A stretch of DNA of 64,000 nucleotides, taken from UKL13-2 sp031414695. Lineage in GTDB: Bacteria > Pseudomonadota > Gammaproteobacteria > Burkholderiales > Usitatibacteraceae. The stretch covers positions 7,432-71,431 of the forward strand of contig JANNWG010000018.1 in NCBI GenBank assembly GCA_031414695.1, given 5' to 3'. Below the pieces are notes generated by a model that saw nothing but the letters and a program-made list of their open reading frames with translations, was not told the DNA's origin and did not search any database. Of this stretch, positions 24,415-31,897 are shown one piece after another; within the stretch, counting starts at the first letter, position 1; each line of letters starts with the position of its first letter. The position numbers and the translations under genes were made by a program.

Positions 24415-25245
24415 ATGCCCGAATTGCCCGAAGTCGAAACGACACGCCGTGGATTATTGCCGCACTTGGTTGGGGCAACAATTGTGGATGTCACGGTGCG
24501 GGACACGCGCCTGCGCTGGCCGATTCCGGCTACGCTCAAAAAGCGGATGGTGTCACGCGTCATTCAAGATGTGACCAGACGCGGCAAATATTTGCTGTGG
24601 GATATTGAGTCCACTGCAGGCGGCGGATTTTTACTCTGCCATTTAGGCATGTCAGGCTCATTGTTTGCCACTTCCAGCGCAGTCCTACCCGTTAAACACG
24701 ATCATGTTGATATCGTCCTTAACCAGAATAAAACGATCATTCGATATCACGACCCACGCCGCTTCGGTGCGATGTTATGGATTGACGGTGCGATAGCGTC
24801 GCATCCGCTACTTGACCATCTAGGCCCTGAGCCTTTGTCGGATGATTTTGACGGCGCGCATTTATTTGCGCTCTCACGCAAGCGTGCTGTGAGTGTTAAA
24901 GAGTTCATCATGAATGCCCATGTGGTGGTGGGTGTCGGCAATATTTACTCCTCAGAAGCATTATTCGGCGCGGGTATTCGGCCTACCATCGCGGCAGGCC
25001 GTATCAGCCGCGCGCGCTATGATTTGCTTGCTGCCGCGATTCGCCAAACGCTTAGTAATGCGATTGCCGCTGGTGGCTCGAGCCTGCGCGACTATGTAAA
25101 AGCCGACGGGGAACCCGGCTATTTCCAATTACAAACAATGGTCTATGACCGCGCCGACGAACCATGTCGCGTTTGCAATACGCTAGTTAAAATGACACGG
25201 CAGGGGCAGCGCAGTACTTATTTTTGCCCGCGTTGCCAACGCTAA
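24415..25245 (+). CDS. mutM: Formamidopyrimidine-DNA glycosylase
   Basis: A 276-residue bifunctional base-excision repair enzyme that removes 8-oxoguanine and formamidopyrimidines and nicks the abasic site. The catalytic P2-E3-L-P-E-V-E-T start is present, then HLGMSGSL, HDPRRFG, the helix-two-turn-helix (VVGVGNIYSSEALFGAGIRP), and the C-terminal zinc finger C-x2-C...C-x2-C (CRVCNTLVKM ... FCPRC). All active-site elements are intact. A dynamin-like GTPase gene follows on the same strand. Confidence 0.97.
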   Translation: MPELPEVETTRRGLLPHLVGATIVDVTVRDTRLRWPIPATLKKRMVSRVIQDVTRRGKYLLWDIESTAGGGFLLCHLGMSGSLFATSSAVLPVKHDHVDIVLNQNKTIIRYHDPRRFGAMLWIDGAIASHPLLDHLGPEPLSDDFDGAHLFALSRKRAVSVKEFIMNAHVVVGVGNIYSSEALFGAGIRPTIAAGRISRARYDLLAAAIRQTLSNAIAAGGSSLRDYVKADGEPGYFQLQTMVYDRADEPCRVCNTLVKMTRQGQRSTYFCPRCQR

Positions 25246-25308
25246 GCGATTGCGCAGCTTTTCACTAAGTCGGCCATAATAAGTCACACAAAAATAACCT
25301 CCCAACGA

Positions 25309-27294
25309 ATGCAACCAAAGCACGCCTTAACCGCACGACTCGCCAATCTTCAATCATGGCGCTACGGTATGACCACGCAAATTGCGCGCGTCGGCGATTT
25401 TTTGCGTGAGCATGGCGGCGTGCATTATCACGCTGGCGTGGAAGCACGCATTGATTCCTTAACCGCAAAGGTAGAAGAGGCGCTCATTACCGTCATCTTT
25501 GTTGCCGAAGCGGGGCGTGGTAAATCAGAGCTCATTAACGCGCTCTTTTTCGCCGACCTTGGCAGACGTTTTCTACCATCAGGCCTCTTGCAGGCCACAC
25601 GCTGCGTAACCGAAGTACGCTTTGATCGTAATCGTAAAACGGGCCTACGACTATTACCGATTGAGTCGCGAGAGTCACCTCGCCGCTTTCAGGAAATTTA
25701 CGAAGATGAAAGCGCTTGGCGCAGTATTTTTTTTGATGCGGATAATCCAGAATCAATTTCGCAGGCGTTTGCCAGCTTAGCCGAAACACGTCGCGTCTCG
25801 GTGGGCGATGCTGTATCGTGGGGGCTACATCAAGATACATTAACGAACATGAGCCGCGATGGCGGCTGGGTGGATGTACCCCGTTGGCGTTATGCGGTAA
25901 TCAATTTTCCGCATCCGCTGCTCGATGCGGGGCTCGTTATCATAGATACACCCGGCTTATCAGCGCTCACCGGTGAACCCGAATTTACGCGTGAAACTTT
26001 GCCAGCGGCGGATGCCATTGTGGTCGTACTCGATGCGGTTGATGGTGTGAGCAAATCGGATTTGAGTATTTGGAAAGATCAACTCGGCGGCGCACGTAAT
26101 CAGCGTGATCGTGAGCGAGATGAATCCACGCAAGCGCGTTTAGTGGTGCTCAATAAAATTGATCGCCTGCATTTTGCCGATGAAATTGATCCCATTGAAG
26201 CCGATCGGAAATGGCTTCGTGAAGTTGATAAGCGCGTTCAAGATGTGGCTGATTTGATGCGCGTGGAGCCTATAAAAGTTCTCCCCGTATCGGCATTACA
26301 AGCGCTCGTCGGTGCATTTGAAAATAACCAAGATGCGCTTTTAAAAAGTCGGCTGTATCGGCTTGAGCGTGCACTTGCAATGTATCTGCCTGAAAATCGA
26401 CAAGCACTACTAGGCAAGGATATTTTGAGTGAGCTTTCGGACATGCTCGAGGCTTCGCAAGCCACGCTTGACCAAGCGCGTTTTGAAGCATTAGAAGGCT
26501 TACGTGCGCTCACGTTACTCAGGAATAAAAATTTGGCGCTTTCCGCATCAATTAGCAATGAAGTCGGCAGTAAACGGGTTGCACTGCACGTCGCGATGGA
26601 CGAACTTCGCGCGGCCAAACCGATACATGTTGTATTGGCCGCGGAGCTTTCAGTGATGACGAAGCCTGATTCGGCTCGCGAAGAAGCGCTGGCGACAAGT
26701 AAACAAATTGCGTCGAACATGATGCCAGGCAAATTAAACGAAACGCTCACGCAATATTTTGCGAAATCGCGCGCGCGTATCAGCGAGATAGATAAAAAGC
26801 TCGACGATATACGCTTGGTTTTCGGCAACTTGGGTGAGAATATTTTTCGCAATCTGTCTTTGGGACACCATGAAATACACCCCTTCGCGACCCATCGCTT
26901 TTTAACCGAAATCGAAAAGGCCGAAGAAGCTGCCACCGCAGAATTGGCGCGCGCAGGTAATTTGATCGTCCGACGCGCCAGCACACTCGCCGAATTGTTT
27001 GAGTCCAGTATCGCCAAGCGCGTGATTCACGTATTCGAAATCGCCAATCGTGAATCGTCTTCGTGGATGCGTGGCGTCTATTCGGGCATCGAAAAACCAG
27101 TAGAAGAATTGCACAAACGCATGCTGGACCGTTCCGGCAAAGTCGAAATGATTCGCTCCGCCGAGCTCGACTTAGCCGAGAAAATCGCCGAATTTCAAGC
27201 CAGTATTGATGTGATTAAAACCAAACACGCTGCACTAGCGGTAGTGCGTGAAAGTGTTGAGCGATTTAGTGGTAAGCGGCATGATGATGAGTGA
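25309..27294 (+). CDS. Dynamin-family GTPase
   Basis: A 661-residue large GTPase. P-loop AEAGRGKS (66-73), DTPGLSAL (G3) and NKIDRL (G4) are present. The long C-terminal part is helical with coiled-coil character (about 395-655), as in bacterial dynamin-like proteins, which act on membranes. From memory, a similar gene sits beside mutM in other betaproteobacteria, often before mutY; if so, this is resident and the integron inserted after it. The cellular role is unknown. The stop at 27294 is 19 bases from the last attC site of the integron. Confidence 0.82.
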   Translation: MQPKHALTARLANLQSWRYGMTTQIARVGDFLREHGGVHYHAGVEARIDSLTAKVEEALITVIFVAEAGRGKSELINALFFADLGRRFLPSGLLQATRCVTEVRFDRNRKTGLRLLPIESRESPRRFQEIYEDESAWRSIFFDADNPESISQAFASLAETRRVSVGDAVSWGLHQDTLTNMSRDGGWVDVPRWRYAVINFPHPLLDAGLVIIDTPGLSALTGEPEFTRETLPAADAIVVVLDAVDGVSKSDLSIWKDQLGGARNQRDRERDESTQARLVVLNKIDRLHFADEIDPIEADRKWLREVDKRVQDVADLMRVEPIKVLPVSALQALVGAFENNQDALLKSRLYRLERALAMYLPENRQALLGKDILSELSDMLEASQATLDQARFEALEGLRALTLLRNKNLALSASISNEVGSKRVALHVAMDELRAAKPIHVVLAAELSVMTKPDSAREEALATSKQIASNMMPGKLNETLTQYFAKSRARISEIDKKLDDIRLVFGNLGENIFRNLSLGHHEIHPFATHRFLTEIEKAEEAATAELARAGNLIVRRASTLAELFESSIAKRVIHVFEIANRESSSWMRGVYSGIEKPVEELHKRMLDRSGKVEMIRSAELDLAEKIAEFQASIDVIKTKHAALAVVRESVERFSGKRHDDE

Positions 27295-27312
27295 GTGAGG
27301 GTTGATTGACGG

Positions 27313-27372
27313 GTATAACGCCTGCCTTCAGCCGCATAGCGGTTGTTTGTCGGCTGCAAGGCATTGTTATAC
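27313..27372 (-). repeat. attC site of cassette 4
   Basis: A 60-bp imperfect palindrome bounded by GTATAAC (27313-27319 on plus) and GTTATAC (27366-27372). Inner stems GCCTGCCTTCAGCCGCATA and CGGCTGCAAGGC fold. It is the last site of the array, shorter and different in sequence from the others. Confidence 0.78.
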
Positions 27373-27449
27373 GGCACTTCAGTCGGATTTCCACCGCCGA
27401 ATTCGGCCATAAACAGACCTTGAACGCAGTGATCACGCGCGTTATCTGG

Positions 27450-27881
27450 TTAAGCAGCTACAATGCCTGTAGCCAATTCCCAAGCTACCAGTATGAGCAT
27501 CGCAATCACTACCAGACATCCAACCAGAAATAGCCGTAATCTCATTGGTACAAAGTTGGAACCAATATGCACGTAGGCATGAGCGAACCTACTCATCGTG
27601 AACATCCACGCCAGAACGATGGCGACCATGCCTGCAGCATTAATACTGTAGAGCAGCAAGCAGAGTACATAGAACAACACCGGTACTTCAAATTGGTTGG
27701 CGATGTTGTTGGAGACCTTGACCACATCCTCTGGCCATACCCTATTGTTCAAAGCCGCCTGCTGGCGATTCACTTCACCGGCTTTTACCGCCATGGTCTT
27801 CCTCACCCCAAGCAGAATGAACATTGTCAGGGTCAGAAAAATTTGTGCCAGGACAGGCCAAAAAATGTGGCTTGAGTTCAT
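27450..27881 (-). CDS. MAPEG-family membrane protein (cassette 4)
   Basis: A 143-residue four-helix membrane protein of the MAPEG family (membrane-associated proteins in eicosanoid and glutathione metabolism). Typical elements are NNIANQFEVPVLFYVLCLLLY and SRFAHAYVHIGSN; the N-x-x-E-x-P motif and the arginine/histidine region correspond to the glutathione-site area of the family. In bacteria it may be a glutathione-dependent transferase or peroxidase. Its start overlaps the preceding gene's stop (ATGA), so both come from one transcript controlled by the TetR gene's operator region. Confidence 0.85.
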   Translation of the reverse strand: MNSSHIFWPVLAQIFLTLTMFILLGVRKTMAVKAGEVNRQQAALNNRVWPEDVVKVSNNIANQFEVPVLFYVLCLLLYSINAAGMVAIVLAWMFTMSRFAHAYVHIGSNFVPMRLRLFLVGCLVVIAMLILVAWELATGIVAA

Positions 27882-28276
27882 TTGGCTTTCTCCCGAAATG
27901 CACTCACTACAAGCAGGGAAGTGAGGGTTGCCACCACAAGCACTGCGACGTTAATACCTGCTATGGCCATTTGCGTGCCGTCTGAATGCAACATAGAACC
28001 GCCGTAGCTACTGGATGTTGCCCATGCGATTAGAAATGAAACTTCGGTTATGAGGCAAAGAGCAATCGCAACCCAAGAATCCCGTCCACTGAATGCAAGT
28101 CGCAGTGCAAGTATCGCAATCGCTGCATTGGTTAAGATTTGCCACGCTACGTGAAGCCTGGCGTGTGATGGCCATAGCGGATTGGTAAGGTGACTGCTGT
28201 TTAGTTCAAGAACGGGTACCAAAAGTGCGAATACGATGGCGTTCATCGTGACCGCTACGATAGTGAGTCTTTTCAT
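27878..28276 (-). CDS. Four-span membrane protein of unknown function (cassette 4)
   Basis: A 132-residue protein with about four transmembrane segments (roughly 5-23, 45-61, 70-88 and 105-125). I do not recognise a family. Its ATG (28276) follows GAGAG at usable distance and lies 12 bases inside the last operator palindrome. It overlaps the MAPEG gene by 4 bases and is divergent from the TetR gene, hence likely repressed by it. Role unknown; a membrane partner of the MAPEG protein is possible. Confidence 0.65.
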   Translation of the reverse strand: MKRLTIVAVTMNAIVFALLVPVLELNSSHLTNPLWPSHARLHVAWQILTNAAIAILALRLAFSGRDSWVAIALCLITEVSFLIAWATSSSYGGSMLHSDGTQMAIAGINVAVLVVATLTSLLVVSAFREKAK

Positions 28277-28288
28277 ATTGAGCTCTCT

Positions 28289-28338
28289 GGGTTAATATTG
28301 ACACCATCAATATTAACCCATTAATTGACGGTGTCAAT
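28289..28338. promoter_or_regulatory. Divergent operator region: two palindromes, likely TetR sites
   Basis: Perfect 13-bp inverted repeat GGGTTAATATTGA (28289-28301) and TCAATATTAACCC (28307-28319) with a 5-base centre. Then TTGAC-GGT-GTCAA (28325-28337), a perfect palindrome around three bases. The first site contains TTGACACCATCAA, the reverse complement of the second with one change. Two such sites between divergent genes are typical of autoregulated TetR operators. Confidence 0.7.
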
Positions 28339-28345
28339 ATAAGCA

Positions 28346-28945
28346 ATGTCCAAAGACAAACCTTTTCACCATCGCAACCTCAAAGAAGCCCTTCACGACG
28401 CGGCCCTGTCGCTTCTGGACGCGGACGGAGTCTCAGCAGTCACCATTCGGGCCGTTGCCCGCGAGGTGGGCGTGTCCCACGCGGCTCCGGTGAATCACTA
28501 CAAGGATCGGCAATCACTCCTAACTACGATCGCGGTCCAACAGTTTCAAAACATTCTCACGGATGTCGAAGAACGACTAGGTAATTCAAGTCTGAGCAGT
28601 GTGGAGAGAATTGAGGCCATTCCCAGCGCTATGCTGGATTATGGTTTGAAATATCCGAACCGGTACCAACTGCTGTGGCGTCGAGACCTTATTGACTATG
28701 CTGATCCGAGCATTCTTGAAGTTACAGACCGAATTTACGATTGGTTATGTGAAGAAATCCAACAGACTATCCCCGAATCAACGTTTGATCGCGATACGGT
28801 TGCCATTGCTCTGTGGTCAATGGTGCATGGATATGTGGATATGCGTCAGAACGGGATGTTCCTGGAGAAATCCGACACCGTTAATGGCCTCCCCAGGCAA
28901 AGGGCGATACTTGATGTATTTCGAGCAGTATTAGGCGTCAACTAG
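28346..28945 (+). CDS. TetR-family transcriptional regulator (cassette 4)
   Basis: A 199-residue TetR-type repressor. The helix-turn-helix is at about 33-53 (TIRAVAREVGVSHAAPVNHY), followed by the DRQSLLTTIA helix. The C-terminal ligand domain resembles the TetR_C subfamily with WSMVHGYVDMRQNG. It is transcribed opposite to the cassette direction and opposite to the two membrane-protein genes, with palindromes between them. It likely represses both units until an unknown hydrophobic ligand binds. Confidence 0.88.
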   Translation: MSKDKPFHHRNLKEALHDAALSLLDADGVSAVTIRAVAREVGVSHAAPVNHYKDRQSLLTTIAVQQFQNILTDVEERLGNSSLSSVERIEAIPSAMLDYGLKYPNRYQLLWRRDLIDYADPSILEVTDRIYDWLCEEIQQTIPESTFDRDTVAIALWSMVHGYVDMRQNGMFLEKSDTVNGLPRQRAILDVFRAVLGVN

Positions 28946-29033
28946 TCTAGTAGTTTCTCTTAAAAGCACGAGGATAATTTTACCCTGTGTTGAACGACTG
29001 CTTTTGGTCGAAAGCGCAAGGTCGTACGGTGCC

Positions 29034-29114
29034 ATATAACGAACTAGCTAAAGGGCGCCGCGCTTTTGCGGCGTCCAGCGACCGAAGGGAGCGACCTTGA
29101 GCGACGAGTTAGGC
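29034..29114 (-). repeat. attC site of cassette 3
   Basis: 81 bp bounded by ATATAAC (29034-29040) and GTTAGGC (29108-29114). The interior GGCGCCGCGCTTTTGCGGCG and GACCGAAGGGAGCGACCTTG is about 90 per cent like attC1. Read on the minus strand it starts GCCTAACTCGTCGCTCAAGG, the classical attC layout. Confidence 0.88.
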
Positions 29115-29507
29115 ATGCGTCTCCGCCAAGACGCTCCGCAAAGCTTGCGCTTCCTTTTCCAATGAATTGGGTGGAAAAACAATCGTGAGAAATAGCCAAA
29201 CGTTGTATTCCGCGTTTACAAGAATGCCTTCAGTCTGGGCGCTGAATGAAACAGATATTGTTTGAAACGGCCACTTTTCAGATAGTGGCAATATCCAGGA
29301 TAACCAGCCAATCCACTTACGGCCACGAACAAACGACAATTCCGGCGCTTCCTCTGTGCTGATTGCTGTAGCGCCACGTTGCACGTAGAACTCTTGCACC
29401 ATTGTTCGCGTTTCAGTGAGGGTCGCTGAGCACATTGCGGTCGGACTAAATTGAAGGCCCGAAAAGCCGATGAACATTACTCTCTTTCCTTCAGTCCAAA
29501 GTGCCAT
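29109..29507 (-). CDS. Cassette 3 protein of unknown function
   Basis: A protein of about 132 residues starting MALWTEGKRVMFIGFSGLQF. It has an aromatic-rich middle with WIGWLSWILPLSEKWPF and a strand-like C-terminal half. It is not clearly membrane-spanning. ATG 29507 is preferred because the longer frame to 29591 runs into the attC site of cassette 2. Its stop lies in the R-box of its own attC, as is common for cassettes. I know no family. Confidence 0.65.
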   Translation of the reverse strand: MALWTEGKRVMFIGFSGLQFSPTAMCSATLTETRTMVQEFYVQRGATAISTEEAPELSFVRGRKWIGWLSWILPLSEKWPFQTISVSFSAQTEGILVNAEYNVWLFLTIVFPPNSLEKEAQALRSVLAETHA

Positions 29508-29516
29508 CGTTTTTTT

Positions 29517-29645
29517 GCCTAACGTTCGAGCTAAGCGGGCGACAACGGCAGGACGCCAAGCCCGGGCCAGTGATAATGTACGGAGTACCACTGGCCCGGG
29601 CCTGGTGGCCTGCCGTTGGCGCTCCGCTTGAGCGAGGGGTTAGGC
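29517..29645 (-). repeat. attC site of cassette 2
   Basis: 129 bp bounded by GCCTAAC (29517-29523) and GTTAGGC (29639-29645). Adjacent L-boxes GTTCGAGCTAAGCGG and CCGCTTGAGCGAGG resemble those of classical 59-base elements read on minus. The long central stem contains AACGGCAGGACGCCAAGCCC and CCACTGGCCCGGGCC. Confidence 0.92.
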
Positions 29646-29677
29646 ATCACTGGGTGTGCGACCGAGTATGGGGGCCT

Positions 29678-30046
29678 TTAGTCGGTTTGCTTATGCTCGC
29701 CCTGCTCGGCAAGTAGCGCAAGCATCTCGCGAGCCAGGGAAGGAGTTACGCTGACGTTTAGGTTCGGGTTGGCAAGCCGGAAAATCAGGCTTGACAGCGT
29801 ACTTTCGCTTTGGCCCGAGTCAATGTCTTCTCTGCATTCAATGAGATCCGCCCAATCTGTGACCTGTTCAGAGCTTAGTTCTTCATTCAGGTAGCGATTT
29901 AGGACGCCTTCGATGTCTTTCGCCTCGAGGCGTACAGGCGTTTCTTCCGAGTCCCAGCCATACGTTGACAGTTCGGCAATGGTGGCTTCCACCGGGAGTC
30001 GATACTCGATCAGCTGGCGAAGGAGAACAGCGCGAGGGACGGGCAT
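29678..30046 (-). CDS. Cassette 2 protein of unknown function
   Basis: A 122-residue soluble, acidic protein (MPVPRAVLLRQLIEYRLPVE start; many Asp/Glu in the middle). I recognise no domain. It is largely helical by composition, and its single start lies about 22 bases after the cassette's leading core site. Integron cassette genes are often of unknown function. Translation probably depends on a cassette promoter near attI or on its own signal. Confidence 0.7.
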   Translation of the reverse strand: MPVPRAVLLRQLIEYRLPVEATIAELSTYGWDSEETPVRLEAKDIEGVLNRYLNEELSSEQVTDWADLIECREDIDSGQSESTLSSLIFRLANPNLNVSVTPSLAREMLALLAEQGEHKQTD

Positions 30047-30062
30047 GGGGGTCTTCTGTGAT

Positions 30063-30143
30063 GCCTAACGTCCGAGCTAAGAGGCGCCGCGCTCTTGCGG
30101 CGTCCCGCGACCGAAGGGAGCGACCTTGAGCGACGAGTTAGCG
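30063..30143 (-). repeat. attC site of cassette 1
   Basis: 81 bp bounded by GCCTAAC (30063-30069) and GTTAGCG (30137-30143). The interior GGCGCCGCGCTCTTGCGGCG and CGACCGAAGGGAGCGACC is nearly the same as in attC3. Its distal core site CGCTAAC (minus) exactly complements the leading GTTAGCG of cassette 1. Confidence 0.9.
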
Positions 30144-30601
30144 ATTCGATGGCCGCGTAACACGATGCCGCCACACGCGCCAATGGCCGCCACGACGGCG
30201 TACCAAAAGGATGACGACAAAAGTGACGAGAGCACTTCGAATGAATACAGTAAGCCAAAAAGGTTGGTGAAATCGCCCAAACCGCTGATGGCGTACGCGG
30301 GAATGAGTGTAGCAATGATATGACTGCCGAGGACGCTCCAGGCAAGCGACCCAATGCCACCAGCGACAAATGCACATGTGACTGCGCGCGAGGTTGTGAG
30401 CAGACCGCAAACGAATGCCGGCGCCAAATAGACTGCAAAAGTGACTGGCAAGGACACGAACGCGTACCACCCGGGAATTGCTGGTGACGGATCGCTACAG
30501 CAAGGTATAGCGGCCGCGCCAAGCATGCTTGAGAGAAACCAAGCGAGAAACTGCCAGAGGCTTAAGAATATTGTGGTTCGTACGAGAGCGTGTGATTGCA
30601 T
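30077..30601 (-). CDS. Cassette 1 membrane protein of unknown function
   Basis: A 174-residue protein with about four to five transmembrane segments (roughly 8-30, 47-66, 75-96, 98-113 and 134-155). I know no family. ATG 30601 lies 7 bases inside the cassette, right after the attI junction. The last residues are encoded within the attC site itself, with the stop at 30077. This is the first, most highly expressed position of an integron array. Confidence 0.65.
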   Translation of the reverse strand: MQSHALVRTTIFLSLWQFLAWFLSSMLGAAAIPCCSDPSPAIPGWYAFVSLPVTFAVYLAPAFVCGLLTTSRAVTCAFVAGGIGSLAWSVLGSHIIATLIPAYAISGLGDFTNLFGLLYSFEVLSSLLSSSFWYAVVAAIGACGGIVLRGHRIANSSLKVAPFGRGTPQERGAS

Positions 30602-30607
30602 GGGAAT

Positions 30608-30670
30608 CGCTAACTCGATTTAGGGAGCACCACATCCGCATAACATTCCACGGTGCGCCCTAACATTCCA
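30608..30670 (-). other. attI-like recombination region
   Basis: The cassette-side core site CGCTAAC on plus (GTTAGCG on minus) is at 30608-30614. On its integrase side lie two direct repeats TAACATTCCA (30641-30650 and 30661-30670), spaced 20 bp, like the accessory integrase-binding repeats of attI sites. The assignment follows from position between the first cassette and intI. Confidence 0.7.
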
Positions 30671-30691
30671 GTGAAAAATCTAAAAAACTGC

Positions 30692-30734
30692 TTGTAATCA
30701 ATAAGTTCCATTATTATACTGTATAAACATACAC
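30692..30734 (+). promoter_or_regulatory. intI promoter with LexA-like box
   Basis: TTGTAA (30692-30697), 17-bp spacer, TATACT (30715-30720). Overlapping the -10 is CTGT-N8-ACAC (30719-30734), one base from the LexA consensus CTGT-N8-ACAG. SOS control of integron integrases through LexA is established for several integrons. A cassette promoter (Pc) pointing left was not identified. Confidence 0.6.
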
Positions 30735-30764
30735 TAATAACAGGTCACGTTTTCCAGCAATGGT

Positions 30765-31803
30765 ATGAATCCGACTTTTCGATCACAAAAAGTAACTAAA
30801 AGGCAGTCTAGCATTGCTTATCCGGTGCTGCAATCAACAAAAATTCTCGATCAGGTGCGCGAGCGGATTCGTTATTTGCATTACAGCATTCGCACTGAGG
30901 AATCGTACCTTTACTGGATTCGATTTTTTATTCGTTGGTCTGGGGTGCGCCATCCGCGTGAGATGGGGGCAGATGAGGTGCGTGCATTTCTAACTTTTTT
31001 GGCGACTGAGCGCAACATTTCAGTGTCGACCCATCGCGTGGCACTATCGGCAATTTTGTTCTTGTACCAAAAGGTACTTTGTATGGAGCTACCTTGGCTT
31101 GAGGGGCTTGAGCGACCATCGGCACCACGGCGACTGCCGGTGGTGCTCACGCAAGAGGAAGTGGTTCGCGTGTTTGCGCTCATGACGGGCACGCACTCGT
31201 TGCTTGCCCGCTTACTCTATGGCACAGGGATGCGAATCACCGAGGCATTGCAATTGCGGGTCAAGGATGTTGATTTCGATCATCGGGCGATTGTCATTCG
31301 AGAGGGTAAGGGTTTCAAAGATCGTGTGGTGATGTTGCCGCAATCATTGGTCGTGCCACTAAAGGCGCAGCTTGCCAATGCGCGGGCGTATTGGTTACAA
31401 AACGTGGTCACAAGATGTTGCGGCTGACAAGGCTGGCGTGTTCATGCCGCATGCGCTGGACAAAAAATATCCGAACGCGGGCAAAGGTTGGGCGTGGTTT
31501 TGGGTGTTTCCCCAAGCTACACATTCAACCGATCCGCGCACAGGTGTCGTGCGAAGACATCATGTTTATGATCAGACTTTTCAGCGCGATTTCAAACGCG
31601 CAGTGACAGATGCTGGCATTGTCAAACTTGCTACACCGCATACACTTAGGCATTGCTTTGCCACGCACCTGCTGCAATCCGGCTATGACATACGCTCTGT
31701 ACAGGAGTTACTCGGGCATGCTGATGTGAAAACAACCATGATTTACACGAATGTGTTGAACGTCGCTGGTCGTGGCGTGATTAGCCCGCTGGATCGAGTA
31801 TGA
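30765..31803 (+). pseudogene. intI: Integron integrase intI, frameshifted
   Basis: A tyrosine recombinase of the integron type in two frames: 30765-31427 and continuing in another frame to 31803. Frame 1 carries the core-binding domain and catalytic R (GTGMRITEALQLR). Frame 2 has the IntI-specific segment (ALDKKYPNAGKGWAWFWVFP), HTLRH, LLGHAD and the nucleophile tyrosine (MIYTNV). The break lies at two imperfect copies of a 13-mer, TGGTTACAAAACG (31392-31404) and TGGTCACAAGATG (31405-31417); removing one restores the frame and the family's spacing. All other key residues remain, so the loss looks fairly recent, or could be a sequencing error. Confidence 0.88.
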
Positions 31804-31822
31804 CTTGTTGCCCACGTCAAAA

Positions 31823-31892
31823 ATGAAACTCGTTTACTGGCGGCTATCTTGAAGCAATTAACCGCCAAAAGGCACGTGAATAAACGACTTTT
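31823..31892. repeat. Family B hairpin repeat, copy 8
   Basis: TCGTTTA (31830-31836) and TAAACGA (31881-31887) form the outer stem. Core words CTGGCGGCTATCTTGAAGCA, CACGTGAATAAACGACTTTT match copy 7. It directly precedes family A copy A2. Confidence 0.7.
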
Positions 31893-31897
31893 GTTAA

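Larger units (their letters stand above)
27313..31803. mobile_element. Integron: four-cassette array, attI region and broken integrase gene
   Basis: The array lies on the minus strand: attI-like site near 30614, then cassettes ending at attC sites 30063-30143, 29517-29645, 29034-29114 and 27313-27372. The integrase gene is divergent (plus strand). Core-site matching supports each boundary: GTTAGCG at the start of cassette 1 complements CGCTAAC of its attC, and GTTAGGC starts cassettes 2 and 3, whose attC sites have the GCCTAAC partner. Cassette 4 starts GTTATAT, and its attC has GTATAAC, one mismatch. Cassette lengths are about 545, 546, 483 and 1721 bp. Confidence 0.9.

Noticed and set aside
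29501..29716. 71-residue plus-strand frame
   Set aside because: It lies almost wholly inside attC2; its sequence reflects the attC stem.
30010..30522. 170-residue minus-strand frame overlapping cassette 1
   Set aside because: It is in another frame of the 30077-30601 membrane-protein gene and crosses attC1; the membrane-protein frame starts right after the core site and has a regular hydrophobic pattern.
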